Shown here: piece after piece, positions 1-12,099 of the stretch | How positions within the stretch are numbered: position 1 is the stretch's first letter | How the letters are laid out: each line of letters begins with the position of its first letter | Assembly: GCA_011109175.1 (NCBI GenBank) | Contig: RDEW01000069.1 | Location: 40,184-104,183, forward strand | Direction: 5' to 3' | Length of the DNA stretch: 64,000 nt | Origin: Dicyema japonicum | Taxonomy: Eukaryota; Dicyemida; Rhombozoa; Dicyemidae | Program-made: the position numbers and the translations under genes | Notes under the pieces: model-generated | Told to the model about the DNA's origin: nothing | Database searches by the model: none | What the model saw: the letters and a program-made list of their open reading frames with translations, nothing else

Positions 1-2
1 GC

Positions 3-185
3 GTGACCATTAGGAAACCCCGAAGCAATTCCAAGGCACGAGCGGCAGTGCCATACCCCAAGAGCACGGATAGAGGCCTGAGAGAGCTTCAAACACCCGA
101 TGTGAAAGAAGACTCCACAGGCAGAACAAGAAATTCCAAACTTTCTCAAATTGCTCATGTTGCAGGCAGAGCAATTAGACGATGA
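3..185 (+). CDS. 3' end of an unrecognised gene or open fragment
   Basis: An open frame runs in from the left edge and ends at TGA. The last 60 residues are basic and rich in Arg, Lys, Ser and Thr, and finish with an AGRAIRR-type tail. I do not recognise the family. No start codon is inside the window, so if this is a gene only its last exon is seen. It could also be a chance frame. The AT-rich stretch just after it (248-271) carries a 24-nt exact copy of sequence from CCT1. Confidence 0.25.
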   Translation: MTIRKPRSNSKARAAVPYPKSTDRGLRELQTPDVKEDSTGRTRNSKLSQIAHVAGRAIRR

Positions 186-425
186 CTTTTCGAGTAACAT
201 TCCACTGAATCAACAATAGGCGAAAATCAAGAATAGGAGAATAGTCTCAATCACAACACTCACCCACTGAATCATTTAATTAGATAATTTTGTATAAATA
301 TAATACTAAATAGTAGCAAATCAGTAAATAAACACTTAATTATATTTAAATATAATTAATTATTAATAATTTTTTAAAATATGAAATAAATATTTTTACT
401 ATCAAGTTCATATATCATCATTCTT
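186..425. other. AT-rich spacer with a 24-nt copy of CCT1 sequence
   Basis: No gene is seen. Positions 248-271 match positions 3132-3155 exactly; the latter straddle the donor boundary of the fourth CCT1 intron. The rest is AT-rich and lies upstream of the reticulon-like gene, so any promoter would be here, but I see no specific motif. Confidence 0.6.
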
Positions 426-1060
426 ATGCGTCACTCTTTTATGGATATAATCATGTGGAAGAGTCCCATTTATTCAACCACCATTCTCACATTCGTTCTA
501 GGGGTCATCATTCCTTTTCAAATGAGCTTTTTTCTTCATTCATTCTCCAACCTTCTTCTTACCATTTTACTCCTCTCTATGGGAAGCAAAATCTACAATC
601 AGCTGACCTCCTCGACGAACCTCCCGGTCTGTCCAACCAACTCTCAGTTTTGTATTCCCTACTATTTCAGATATTTTGACGACTTAATTTTCTTTGTCGA
701 AAACTCCCTACAAGACTACTTTGCAGGATCCTACTCAAAGTTTGTAGAGGGAGTGAAAACCACGATGGGTCTCCTCTGTTTTGAAGATATATTTACATCT
801 CTCAGAGTGAGTTTGTCGTTAATTTGCAGTATGTGGCGATTCTTTGGGTGACCTCTTGTATTTTCCGTTACCTTTCTCTGCCAATAATATTGATCATCAG
901 TTTGTGTGTGTTTATAGTCTTAGTGATCATTTCCGTGATGACTGTGCCTTTCTTATGCGACAAATACAATATAGAAATGAGTGCCTGGAGGGTTTATGCC
1001 AGAACAGTAACCGATAAGGGAAGTGAGATTACCTGTAATATCTGCCAATTGATGTTCTGA
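426..1060 (+). CDS. Reticulon-like ER membrane-shaping protein
   Basis: Reticulons insert hairpin membrane segments into the ER and curve it into tubules. Three exons are inferred: 426-806, 830-899 and 924-1060, with introns of 23 nt (807-829) and 24 nt (900-923), giving 195 residues. The order matches a reticulon homology domain: an MDIIMWKSP start like the family's DLLYWR, a long hydrophobic stretch, a KIYNQL segment like the RIY motif, a polar loop, an EDIFTSLR segment, then a second hydrophobic stretch ending VPFLCDKY like the family VPxLYExY. The second intron is a multiple of three, but removing it restores the usual spacing between the WV and VP landmarks. There is no long N-terminal extension. 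The downstream ATG at 441 is an alternative start. The family call is by pattern only. Confidence 0.68.
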
Positions 1061-2099
1061 TTGATTGTTATACATAGACGCAACAGAGTACCCTTTGTGG
1101 AACAGTTTTCAAAGAAGACTCAATAATTTAGTTAGTTGACTTAGCTTTGGTTTATCCTATTATTAATGTTAGGATTATTAATGACGATTGTTTGGCGTCA
1201 TTTACTCGATTTTCATTAAGTCATTTTAGCTTGGTGGTCAAGAATGTTTAGTGTTCTTACTATCTTTAATGTTGATTATAAGCAGGGGCGTGCAAAAGCT
1301 TTCTTCATTCCGAGGCGTGTGTATGATGCCCCTTATAACAAACTTATTCGTGACTAAATAAATTGTTACAATCATTCATGAAAATAAAAAAAAGTAAGAG
1401 TGAGGTGCATCACTATCTAATTTATTAAACAAAAAGTCACTTACTTTCACGTCCAATCGCTCCTTTGCTGTCTACAAACTCAGCCAAGCTCAACTAATAA
1501 AGCAAGAAAATTCTTCGCATTTTTTGGAAAAGTTCTGTTTTCACTTGGGAAAAGTGTAAGACAACTATTTTCTTGTAGAGAGAAGATAAGTTGTCGCCAG
1601 TGTCAAAATATTTGCAAAATTATGACATTGTCGTTTCAGCATTTTCAAATGTTCCTTGTTTTCAGCATCAAATGAAACCAGCTATACCAAGAATGATAAC
1701 TTATTAGAGAGTCTACGAACAAAGTAGCTTTCAGAAAGCTCGGCCTTCAGTCTGTTTGCGATTCATTTTCGTCTTCGCACTCTCTCGTTGTATAATTTTC
1801 TTTCTCCTGGATCTTGCCAAGGTTACACTCCACTTCTGAAAGTATTCTGATGCCGATCCAACTTGACTCTTAATGATGACTTAGATTTAAGGTCAATAAT
1901 TTTATTGAGCCCATGAAGGTAATCGCTTGTCTGAATTAAGTGAATCTTGTACTTTGTAAACGTTTTTTAATGTTCAAATGATATTAAGAGTATGATAGGA
2001 TTTACTAAATGCTTAAGCCATTATTAAAATTGTTAACATTAGTAACGAAAGAATATTTCAATATTTTAATAAAACAAATCCATAACGAGAAACAATCAA
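1061..2099. other. Intergenic; possible decayed coiled-coil exon remnants on the minus strand
   Basis: No intact gene is seen. On the minus strand, roughly 1890 down to 1540, short frames are rich in Glu, Lys and Leu (for example one reading SEVECNLGKIQEKENYT and another FDAENKEHLKML), interrupted by stops and frameshifts. They look like pieces of a coiled-coil protein, possibly a myosin or paramyosin-type tail, but the match is weak. The rest is AT-rich sequence without features I can support. Confidence 0.25.
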
Positions 2100-3898
2100 T
2101 TAATGACAAGGAGGTTCCTCCTTTGGTTCAGGAGCCAATTTAATATAATCATCAATCCTCAGTATAGTAATAGCTGCCTCTGTGGCCATCTTCAAACATT
2201 TAATCTTATTTATTGCAGGTTCTAACACTCCCGCCTGTTTGTTGTCCCTCACACAACCAGCATCCAAATCCAATCCATACCTACATTATACCAATTACAA
2301 CCAAGCCGGTAATCCCTTAGTTGCCGCCTCATAGTGGTAGGCCCTCAGTTTTCCAAGAAGATCAATAGCATCACAGCAAGCATTAGAGGCCAAAACTGAT
2401 GGAATAACGGTCATAGACTCAGCAAACATAGCCACAGCCTCTTGTTCTTCGGATGACTACACAATAAGATACATGACTACAATAGTGCTGGCAAAACTAT
2501 CAATATATACAGAAAGTGCGGCCTCTACACAACCTCCCCCTGCCACACATGTCTTAGACTCCATAATACGTTTAGTGACACACAGAGCATCATGTATTGA
2601 TCTCTCAATTTCATCACATCCAAAGTAATTTGGTCCTCTAATGATAATTGAGGATGCAGTCCTCGCCTTTGTCCCAGTAACCAAAATAAGTTCGTCATCC
2701 CCGACATACTGTTGTGATACCTGTCCAGCAAATCCCACAAAGGAAGACTCAAATGACTCCCCTCCGTCAGAAGACGTCAAATCCTCCACAAAAGTAGCTA
2801 CAATAAAGACAACTAAAACCCCCGGTTGCCTTGGCAATTCTTTTGACATCATCCTTGAGAACTCTTCTAACAGCCATAGCTCCCACACTAATAAATTGTT
2901 TCATGTAAATATCGTCGATTCCCCCAGTAGTGAAAAGCACCTTCACTCCAGTGTCCAATATCTTCTTTATCTTGTCACTAGTCAACGAAATTTCCCGCCT
3001 TCTTATCTCCTCCAACTTCTTTGGGTCTTCAACCAACACCTGCACTCCCAATTTAAGTTTAGATTTCATAAGACCAAACCCAATGCAGGCAATCTTAGCG
3101 TTGGTGATCACCTTTGGCATGTCTATCATGACAATCACAACACTCACCCACTGAAGCCACCTTACAGTTGATGGCATATCCGTTCACAAGGAAAGACTCT
3201 TTGGTGTTCTTCCCGTGGGCCTTCAGTATGTTCACAGCCTTTATGGGGACTCTCACCGCACCCGATCGCTCATATTTAACCTTTGCACAAGCATCCACAC
3301 ACATTGGGCCAAAAAAGTCAGAGTTTCTGCAAATAAAAACTTTATTATTACGGGCCAATGACTTTGCTGTTGAGAGCTGTTTTGGCGGCATTTATTAGAC
3401 AATTTCTATCGATATCACTCCCACTTATGATCATACGCTCTTCTATAAACTTGCAGGCCTCCTTGCAAGCCATTCTGTAACCCCTTATGATTGAAGTTGG
3501 GTGAACGCTTTGTTTTATCAATTTTTCTGAGTTTTTGAGGAGTTCAGCAGCAATTATTACCTTTAATGTTTAAATTGTGACTACCACGGACGTTGTGCCA
3601 TCTCCGACCTCTTCGTCTTGCAAATTAGCTAGTTGGACTAAAATTTGGGCGGCAGGATGTTCCACGTCCATCATACTAAGAATCGTGGCTCCATCATTGG
3701 TGATGGTAAAGTCCCCGACCTCATCGACGAGCATTTTGTCGAGTCCCATTGGGCCGAGACTGGATTTGAGAATGTTGGCGATTGCACATGTCGAATTCAC
3801 TATAATGAGTGATGTTAGTTACCATTGGCTGTTCTCACTGAAACTCCACTATTTCGTTCTCCGTTAATGAGTAAAGGGTTACCACCAACTGTATTCAT
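2100..3898 (-). CDS. CCT1: T-complex protein 1 subunit alpha (CCT1) of the TRiC/CCT chaperonin
   Basis: CCT1 is one of eight subunits of the cytosolic chaperonin that folds actin, tubulin and other proteins with ATP. Eight exons are inferred: 3823-3898, 3585-3799, 3352-3560, 3148-3326, 2820-3122, 2481-2797, 2302-2456 and 2100-2280. The seven introns are 23, 24, 25, 25, 22, 24 and 21 nt. The spliced frame is 1635 nt, 544 residues, close to the usual length of about 550. Visible family motifs include [24 protein letters not shown], the ATP-binding [29 protein letters not shown]-like [24 protein letters not shown] and a C-terminal [11 protein letters not shown]. These fit the alpha subunit rather than the other seven. 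The start is the only ATG giving the NGERNSG-type N-terminus just before the equatorial domain. Stop is TAA. No disabling change is seen, so the gene looks functional. Confidence 0.96.
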
Positions 3899-4462
3899 AC
3901 TGCTCACCAACTAAAGCGTGCTTTTTAATTAATTTTTAAATCAATAATATTAAATATTATTTTTTGTGTTATTTAATCATAAAATAAATTTCTATTGAGA
4001 CAGGGAGTTATCCAACTTAGCATTTTTGTGAGAAGGTTAAATACCAAAGAAGATTCTATAATGAAACGGTTTCTGTTGATTTCGCGATATTAAAGGCTAA
4101 TTGTAATATATTACGAGTCCATTGATATTTAATTAAACTTTTTATGTTTTTTTTATCAATTTTCTCTAGATTTAACAAATTTATGAATCGAATCACCATG
4201 GGTTTTCGTAACTAAGCAGCGTTATATTATGGTCAGCCGCCAATTGCCTAAATGTCTGAAAATTATTTACACTAATTATGAGAAGTATCTAGATAAAGAA
4301 TATTCTCGAATAAATTGTTAGGAGTATATATGGAAGAAATTATATTGTAAGCTAAGGAAAATAACTACTACAAACGACATTAGTTATTTTAATATATGTG
4401 TCTCTGAAATAACTACATGACACGCGTTTTTTAATTTTCGGATATTTTATCGCAGACCTACT
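3899..4462. other. AT-rich intergenic, no feature seen
   Basis: Upstream flank of CCT1 and 5' flank of the family B element. Homopolymer-rich AT sequence; nothing specific is recognised. Confidence 0.6.
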
Positions 4463-6140
4463 TTGGTTGAGGTAGTGACGTCCTTCTCTGGAACTATGTC
4501 TAATACACATCCTGGAGAACTCGTCCTAATGACATTCATTTTGAGAGGAATCGCGACCTTACTGCAAAGGACACAACTGAAGGAAGATCTCACTCGTTAT
4601 GAAGTATCTGTAGCCTACCTTCAGGAAACCAAAGTGAAAAGGAGACTTGATGAAGTCGTGGGAGCATACAGAGTCATACTGCTAGAACCGGAATCTAGAC
4701 AATATGGACGGGGATTCGCTATTCATCAACGTTATGTCAATACGATTTACAGATGATGGAGTGTAAGTGACAGGATCTCTGTCATTTAATTGAAGTTGAG
4801 CAAAATGCTGACTACTATTAGTAACGCATATGCCCAGACTATGGGCATAGCAATGAGATATCCAGATGAAGCTGAAAACTTCTACACGGAACTCGCGTTG
4901 ACAATAAACAATATTTGTGCTTCCCCCTTCGTTTTTCTTGCTGGTGACTGGAACGCAAAAGTTGAAACACGTAATACGGACGAAAACTTTATTGGAATCC
5001 ATAGTAGAGGGAAGAGAAAGTCTAATGGTACTGCACTCGCAGGATTCTACTGTGCATTTGACCTCTTTCTGTGCAACACGGCGTTCAAACACCCCGCAAG
5101 GCACATGACGACATGAGTCGCACAGAGAAAAAATCTGGATAGTGAGATAGTCCCGATTTACAATCAAATTGATTATATACTGTGTAAGCGTGAATTCAAG
5201 TGCATGCTTATGGACTCGCGATCTTATGGAGGCACTATTCTACTGAGTGATCACAAAGCGGTCATATCTCGCTTTAAACTACGAAGAAGCCAAGGAGTAA
5301 TCAAGAAAAAACAAATACAACTCTAGAAGATTGTCGGTAGATAGTCTGAACACAAATATCGCCACCCGCAAGAGATTCGCTGACAAAGTGGACGTCTTCG
5401 TCGCAAAAATGGACATAAGAGGCCCACCAAATCAGCGGTGGGCTGAAATATCCAATTGACTTGGAAATATTGCCTGCCCACTATTGAAGGATGTCTCAAG
5501 AAGGTCACAATCGGTTCGTCTATTCGATAAACAGACAGACTTGCTATCGAGAACACAAAAAATTTGAGACTCCGGGCTGAGAATACATAATGTCCAAAAA
5601 AGAAAGCATTATTAAAAGAAAAAAAGGAACTTTATTCTACAGAACATTTTGGGCCGAAAATGTTCAGAGCAATCCGGTTTTTAAACAGAGTGAATAAACC
5701 TAAAGGATTGATTGTAAATGACAAGAGTGGAAGACGAATAATAGACAAAAAAGAACTTGCGGAGAATATTGCTGATTATTTTGAATCGCTTTTCAGGAGT
5801 GACGACGAACGCATAACTCAATTTGTCGGACACTACCTGCAAATCCGAAAGCTTAGGGACCACTGTAACGAAAACTCGATGGGGATTATTTGGGCATATA
5901 CTTAGGATTGATCCTGCTGCTCCTGCAAATGATATCATGGAACTATACTTCCTAAGCACTGGTTCAGTTCGGGGCAGACCACGGACAACACTTTCTCTGA
6001 CCTTAAATAATGACCTAAAAATGCAAAATGCGACTGGAAAACCTTGATGACTTTGACGACCTTCGAAAAATCGCACTCTCAAGAGGAGCGTGGAGGCGTC
6101 TGACGGCAAGAATTATCCGGGATGCGGCACAATCGACGTC
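4463..6140 (+). mobile_element. Family B non-LTR retrotransposon, broken copy with endonuclease and C-terminus, RT lost
   Basis: The 5' half encodes an APE-type endonuclease in two frames: a VAYLQETK motif near 4610, a GFAIHQRY segment near 4710, AGDWNAKVE near 4940, NQIDYIL near 5165 and SDHKAVIS near 5250. After about 5280 the frame is broken by many stops. A C-terminal block typical of this family follows: LFGHILRIDPAAP near 5895 and RGAWRRLTARI near 6090. The reverse transcriptase domain expected between them is missing, so the copy has an internal deletion. The same C-terminal block (LFGHVLRMNPDAP, RRW) occurs in the minus copy at 43963-45030. Confidence 0.75.
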
Positions 6141-8120
6141 AATTAACTATGTTGTTGTTGCGAATGTGAACCTAATCAACTACGTGCATAAAGTATGGAC
6201 AGTCAATGATCGTGTGGCTGTTGTGCAATTCCGTTTATCGCCCACGAACAATACTATAATGACTGTTATCAACGTATATGCACATGGGCAGAGTTTAGAA
6301 AAATATGGACGAATTGGACGAGTTTTACAAAATCCTGTTGAAAACACATATACAAGTTCATAAATCTACACTAACGTTCATATGTGGTGATTGGAATGCT
6401 ATAGCAGGCATGAGAAGGATAAAGAAGTCTGTATGGGAAAACATGGCAGAGGATATTGAAATCTCTCTGGACACTCTCGTTAATTTTTGTAATTCGTCAA
6501 ATCTGTATCTATGCAATGCCACGTTTGACACCCTGCAAAACACAAAACCACCTGGGTTGGCACAAGAAGGTCCAAAGACGGCGACAATACGTATATTTAT
6601 AACCAAATAGATTGTATTTTCTGCACAATCTCTGTAAAGAGACTGTTGTCGGACTCAAGGAGTTATGGAGGAACTATAACTGACAGTGACCATAAATTAA
6701 CAGTTTCCAGATTAAATCTAACTTCGGAATTGAAGCAGTAAAGAGGAAAAGTACCTCTCTAAATAGACGTTTGACTGTGGAATTGTTGACTTTTGACACT
6801 TGGCAAAAGAGATACCAACAAAATGTCTCTAACCGATTGTGGGGTGTTGAAACCAGTAGCACCCCCTCGACTGACCTTGGGAAGATATTGGAAATCTGAA
6901 AACTGTCGGCGACAGAGACTATACCAGGGAAAAGACCGGAATAGACGTATTATTCATGACCCTCGTAATAAGAGAATTGTCGGAACAGCAGAAGGAAATA
7001 AAAGCAAACCATATTGCCAAACACTTCAAGGCAAAGTTTAATTCAGTTGGGGTGAATATACCTAAATTTATTGGAAATTCAAGACCTCTTACAAACAAAA
7101 TTACACAAAGGAAGTTCAAATGTATTCATACACCTATAAGGCAATCGTTCAGCTGGCTATGATGGCATCCCGGGCGAGTTACTAAAATATGCTCCGGTTA
7201 TTGTTGGGAATATAATCACGGATATATTAAACGAGTCGATGGAACATCACTGTTCACTTTTATTAGGACATGGAGTCTTATTTCCGATGCACAAAGCAGG
7301 GGAAAAAGATGGATCGCTGGATGGATTAAGGCCTATTATTCTACTGTCATTGCGGGGTGTTAAAACCAGTAACACTCCCTCGAAGGAAGACATTATCGAT
7401 CATAGTGCTTAACCGTATACGAGAGCCAGTGGAAAAATACTCTTCCCAAAGTCAAAGTTGGTTTAGAATAAGTCTATTACTTTCTGAAACTGATCTATCT
7501 GTGAGAATAGGAACTAAGCATTCAGAGAGTTTCCGCACCAACATGAGAACCACACAAGGTGATTCCTTTTCCCCAATTCTATTCATCATATACCTCGAAG
7601 CTGCCCTCAGGGAGCTGAGAAACGAAATGGGTTCTAAATACAAAGATATAATTGAATTGTTATACACGGATAATGTAGACTTGTATGTACTGACCAGAAA
7701 AGCCCACTTGACCAAATTTTAGTCCCAGCCGAAATTATTTTAAATAAGTTAGATCAGCGCATTAATATTACAAAAACGGACTACACACGAATCGAACGAG
7801 CCAAGTCAAGAAATGACGAACTCTGGAGGCATACAAAAAACTCGGCTCACTACTAGGTGACGCCAAGTTTTTTTGACGAAGAAAAATGCTGGCCACCATA
7901 TTCTTCAAAAAATGTACAACATCTTGATTAGAAAAAGACGTATTTCATTTAAAATTCGTGTCAGATTATACGACACGTTAATACTGATATTCAATTCCGG
8001 AACATCGGGAACCTCTAAAAACGATTTAGAGGCTAGACACTTTCCACAGAAGCCAACTGCTGACTGGAATCTTCTGGCCGAGAAAAATCTCAAACGGGAA
8101 ACTACATGCTCTATGTAAAT
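6141..8120 (+). mobile_element. Family B non-LTR retrotransposon, second broken copy with endonuclease and RT
   Basis: The copy starts inside the endonuclease: VINVYAHGQ near 6270, CGDWNAIAG near 6385, then an IDCIFC and SDHKLTVS pair near 6610-6710. The RT follows with a YDGIPGELLKYAP segment near 7160, GLRPIILLS near 7320, TTQGDSFSPILF near 7550 and YTDN near 7665 in the place of the catalytic Y-A/G-D-D box. Frameshifts and stops separate the blocks and the catalytic box is damaged, so it is a dead copy. It directly abuts the preceding copy in the same orientation. Confidence 0.75.
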
Positions 8121-9194
8121 CTACACCAATTAGCATGGACGTTATTCTTTACTTACTTACTTTGGAATAAATTTGATTTGATTTTGATTCATAGAATTAC
8201 AGATGACTTTTTAAGTGGATTAGGAAAAATTGTTAACTAAGATCAATGTACAAAAAAATCTAAATTTTAAGCTTGAAAAATGATTCTATTCTGTATTTTA
8301 AGACATAATAATTTTTTTCACATTCTCTCAGTCATATTTTCTGGAAAAACCATTGAAATTTTGATTAAGACATACCTCCCCAGTCTCCCATATTATTGGT
8401 CTCTCTAATAACAAATTTGTTGCATCTTTACGAGGCAAAACTTACTTATTTGTGTGTTAATTTTGATTGGTCAGTCACTTAAAGACATCCGTTGTAAGAG
8501 AATAAGAACTTAATCATTACTTACAAAACATGTTGATAACTCTTAAAATTCGAATGCGAGGGAGTTTGCTTTAGTCATCTAATCCAATACAGATTAATAT
8601 TTATATGGCCTTTTACCGTTCTATTTCCATATTGTGGATGGAACGAGTAATACTGTATTCTAACAAACCGTGCCTCCAATTTACTGAGAGCCTTTAATTT
8701 AAATCATTAGTCCAATTTTTCCCAAATAGAAAATATTTTCAATTGGATTCAGTATGGTGGTAAATAGACAAAATGTTTTGATTAACATTTAAGGCAATAA
8801 TGATGTATTTTGGAGATATCAACTATGAAACTTCCTTTTATTGTACATTGATCTTTACAATTCATCGTGATATGTTTTAATATTCTCTTCATTTAAAGTC
8901 GATTTAAAATTTTCTAAAAATCATATTTGTTACTGGCAATAGTCGAAAAACATGGCACAATAAGCAATGTTTCCTGGTAACACGGATGTGCTTTAACTAA
9001 CTGGCAACACAGAAATGTCTTATCCACAAGCAGCAACAACGTGAAAAATATCTCTGATCATGATAGGCCCATTTACAACTGAAAAACCCAGCTTAATCCG
9101 GAAATATAAAAGTTTTCGAATTTTGTTAGACAGATCTGGTCATTTCAATTGAATTATTGAATGAATGACTGTTTTATAATTAAAATCTAAAAAC
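8121..9194. other. AT-rich intergenic, no feature seen
   Basis: No coding potential, RNA gene or repeat structure that I can support. Confidence 0.5.
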
Positions 9195-9440
9195 TTGGTT
9201 TTTATTGAAATTCCGTCCAAAATTTTTCATATTTCGACTTCTTACAATGGTTGCATAGTTAATGTTTATCCGCAAAAAACTGATAGCTGTCCTGAAGAAG
9301 ACAATACAAAGCCTCGGATCTTTATTGTTTCCACTGACCAATCACTAAGCGAATTCAACAACGTCAATAAAATTAAAAATATTAAATCAATTACAAAAAA
9401 TAAAGTTGATTATTAATCAATAATTCTGATATTGATAGGG
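9195..9440 (+). repeat. Older dispersed repeat, split copies at 9195-9440, about 9690-9755 and about 11570-11710
   Basis: A phrase beginning GACAATACAAAGCCTCGGAT occurs near 9300 and 9722. A block of about 65 bases starting CAACAACGTCAATAAAATTA occurs near 9358 and again near 11605, followed by the same AATTCTGAT. The partial copies flank a minus-strand family A element, which suggests the element landed inside one copy of this repeat. Confidence 0.6.
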
Positions 9441-9602
9441 AAGCTCTCATCTGTCGTTTATTCAGGAAATCCGTGGGTACTCTGGAGGAACACAGGAAAA
9501 ACCTCTCGATCCTGTTGAGGCGTACCGGGATCACTTAATTAGTTGGATTACTCCTTCTTTCTTGGTGTTCCCTTTTCGGGGTTATTAAATAATAATAATA
9601 AT
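9441..9602 (+). mobile_element. Family A retrotransposon, 3' end only
   Basis: A 5'-truncated copy of about 160 bp. It encodes only the last residues of the RT protein (a leucine/arginine-rich stretch ending TGIT and stop at about 9540), then the shared 3' tail with GGTGTTCC and TTATTAAATAATAATAATAA. Severe 5' truncation is normal for target-primed reverse transcription. Confidence 0.7.
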
Positions 9603-9739
9603 AATCTGTCAATTGGAACTGGATCTTTTTGAAAAAAACTTTTTGGTATGCATGGTCTGTGTTGACGGTTGGTCCATAATGAGAAGTCTGACCGAACCTA
9701 CGATTAGACAAAATCTATTCCAAGACAATACAAAGCCTC

Positions 9740-11577
9740 GGATCTCTATAGTTTATTATTATTGTAACCCCGAAAAACTGGAAAGAGGAAAAAGTTATCA
9801 TCTAATTAAGTGATCCCGGTGTCAGTGCGTCCTCCTTTGTTTCGACTTTGCCTGCAATTTTTTACGATCATCCAAAAGGGGGAAGGTTTGATCTCAAATT
9901 TGGAAGCATACTTCTGGTAGGCAAGAAACTCATCTTCAATGGGGTTACCAGAAAATCGCACCATTTTCAAAAAATTTTGTTGTTCGTCACCGAGATGTTC
10001 CATAACTTTATTGGGATCTAATGTGTTCCTCATTTGTGACGTAGGCGTCATTCTGTCACATTTAAGAAGGATCCGGAGGCATTGGTTTTGTATGACTTGA
10101 GGAGGGTGTAGGCCCTACATGCATGTTCTATTGTGGGTAGAATATACTGTTTGTATAATAATTTGAGATGAGAAAGTGAAGATATTGGATATCTAGCAAA
10201 GGTCTTGAGGATTTTGAACTTTTGAAATTATTGTGTCCACATGATGTGTGAACGTCATCAACGGGTCATATGTAACTCCAAGGATTGATGCGTTCTTATT
10301 AACTGGGATAATCTTTCCATTCCAAGTTAATTTAGAATCGAAGGATGTATGTTTCCTGTAGGAGGAGATAATCGCAGTGCTCGACTTCCCAGGGGATATT
10401 TTGGTTTTTGAAGAACTATGAGTTTATAATGTTGAGGGTCTCCTGAACATTTCGCTTAGCTTCTTTATGGTCTTGGTGTTTTGCTGCGACAATGAGATTG
10501 TCGGCATAAGACAGAAGAATGGTATTTTAAATGTTTGGATTTGGAAGGTCTCTTGTAAATAAAATGAACAAGGTTAATGATGAAGGGGATCCTTGAGGGA
10601 CCCCGTTGGGGAGGTATCGTTGGCCTTTTCTACCATTAATGTAATTGGCCAGCCACATCTGGATTTTCGGTGTCAAAAATTTTTGTTGTTAGAGTCTTCC
10701 TCGATACGAATCAAACACCTTCTCGATATCCAGAGCGACAAGTACCGCTCTTTTATGTGGTTTTTGGTAGTTCAGTCCATCCGAGTGAACTGAGTTAGTT
10801 TTGTTAAATGTGTTAAAGTTGAGTATCCCGATCTGAAGCCATATTGGAAACTTGCAAGATCAAGCGAATGAGTAATCTTGTGGAGGATTAATTTTTCCAA
10901 TGTTTCTGAGAAGTCACAAAGAATCGATATTGGACGATAACTCCGGGAGTTGTCTAAAGCTTTGTTCTTTTAATGGATGTATAAGTGATTTTTTCCATAA
11001 TGAGGGAATTTCATTTCTAATCACTGAGTAATTGAAAATCTCAGTAAGGGCATCGATTGCTATTGGAATACTTCAATTCAGTTATTGAAATGTCATCCGC
11101 CCCTTTGGATTTTGTATTTTCCTGTATTTAATTGCATGAAATACCTCCAGTGGTTTGAAATATTCGATGTATGGATATTTTTTCTTCTTGTGTTTCGGAT
11201 GATGATTCAGTTTCTAATATGGTTTGTGGCTTAAACTGACATAAAATTTCATAATTGTGTCAGGATTAATACCTGGTGTATGTTGTATTGGAATCTTTTT
11301 GAGTTTCCGTAGTGTTCTCCATAAGGATGATGTCGTTGTGTGTCTGTTTACAGACATCAAATCAGCCTCCCATTTTTTCAAATTCCATTTATGTTGATTT
11401 GGGCAATAATCATTGGAGGTCCTGGATTCGGTTTGACATCGCTGGAAATAAGTAGTAATGCACGATCCACGTCTCAATGAAGAAGGGATAGGGATTTTGC
11501 GGCTCTTTTTCACATAAATTGTGCAATGCCACCACATCGTAGGTGAGCCATGCAACATTTTTTTTGGATGTTGGATA
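9740..11577 (-). mobile_element. Family A retrotransposon, decayed RT copy
   Basis: Reading the minus strand from about 11577, remnants of the linker between endonuclease and RT come first, then RT motifs: a YLPNGVPQGSP box near 10610, a LLSYADN box near 10515 (third Asp of YADD replaced by Asn), and a C-terminus ending DTGIT and stop at 9806. The 3' tail runs to about 9745 and ends in a TTATTATTATT-like tract as seen on the plus strand. There are many stops and frameshifts. Confidence 0.75.
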
Positions 11578-11732
11578 TCTATTATTTCCACTGACAGCAG
11601 ATCCAACAACGTCAATAAAATTAAAAATGTTAAATCAATTACAAAAATAAAGTTGATCAATAATTCTGATTTACTGATTAGACAAACTCTATTCTAATCT
11701 AGTATCACTAACAATTCAATTTACGCGCGTTC

Positions 11733-12044
11733 AAGATTGTACACCTACTCTGATATCTGAATATTTTATTTTGCGTAACTACAATAAAGATATAACAACC
11801 ATAAAAAAGATAGCCTTTCCGACGATACCCTCTATGAAAGCTCAGAATTCTGAGATACTCTTCTCTTTGCCTTCAAGGAATCGTTAGCAAGATTGTACAC
11901 CTACTCTGATATCTGAATATTTTATTTTGCGTAACTACAATAAAGATATAACAACCATAAAAAAGATAGCCTTTCCGACGATACCCTCTATGAAAGCTCA
12001 GAATTCTGAGATACTCTTCTCTTTGCCTTCAAGGAATCGTTAGC
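11733..12044. repeat. Perfect tandem duplication, two 156-bp units
   Basis: The units are 11733-11888 and 11889-12044 and read identically, starting AAGATTGTACACC. They contain no gene. The junction is clean, as in a recent duplication or an assembly error. Confidence 0.85.
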
Positions 12045-12099
12045 CATCACTCTTTTGGATGCGAGGAGTGGCTTTCAGGGATAGTTTTTTGTGTGTGGT

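Noticed and set aside
1540-1890. A myosin or paramyosin tail gene
   Set aside because: Only short coiled-coil-like words match; stops and frameshifts remain whichever short introns are tried. Kept as a weak remnant.
2641-3171. A 176-codon plus-strand frame opposite CCT1
   Set aside because: It is the antisense shadow of CCT1 exons, and no family is recognisable.
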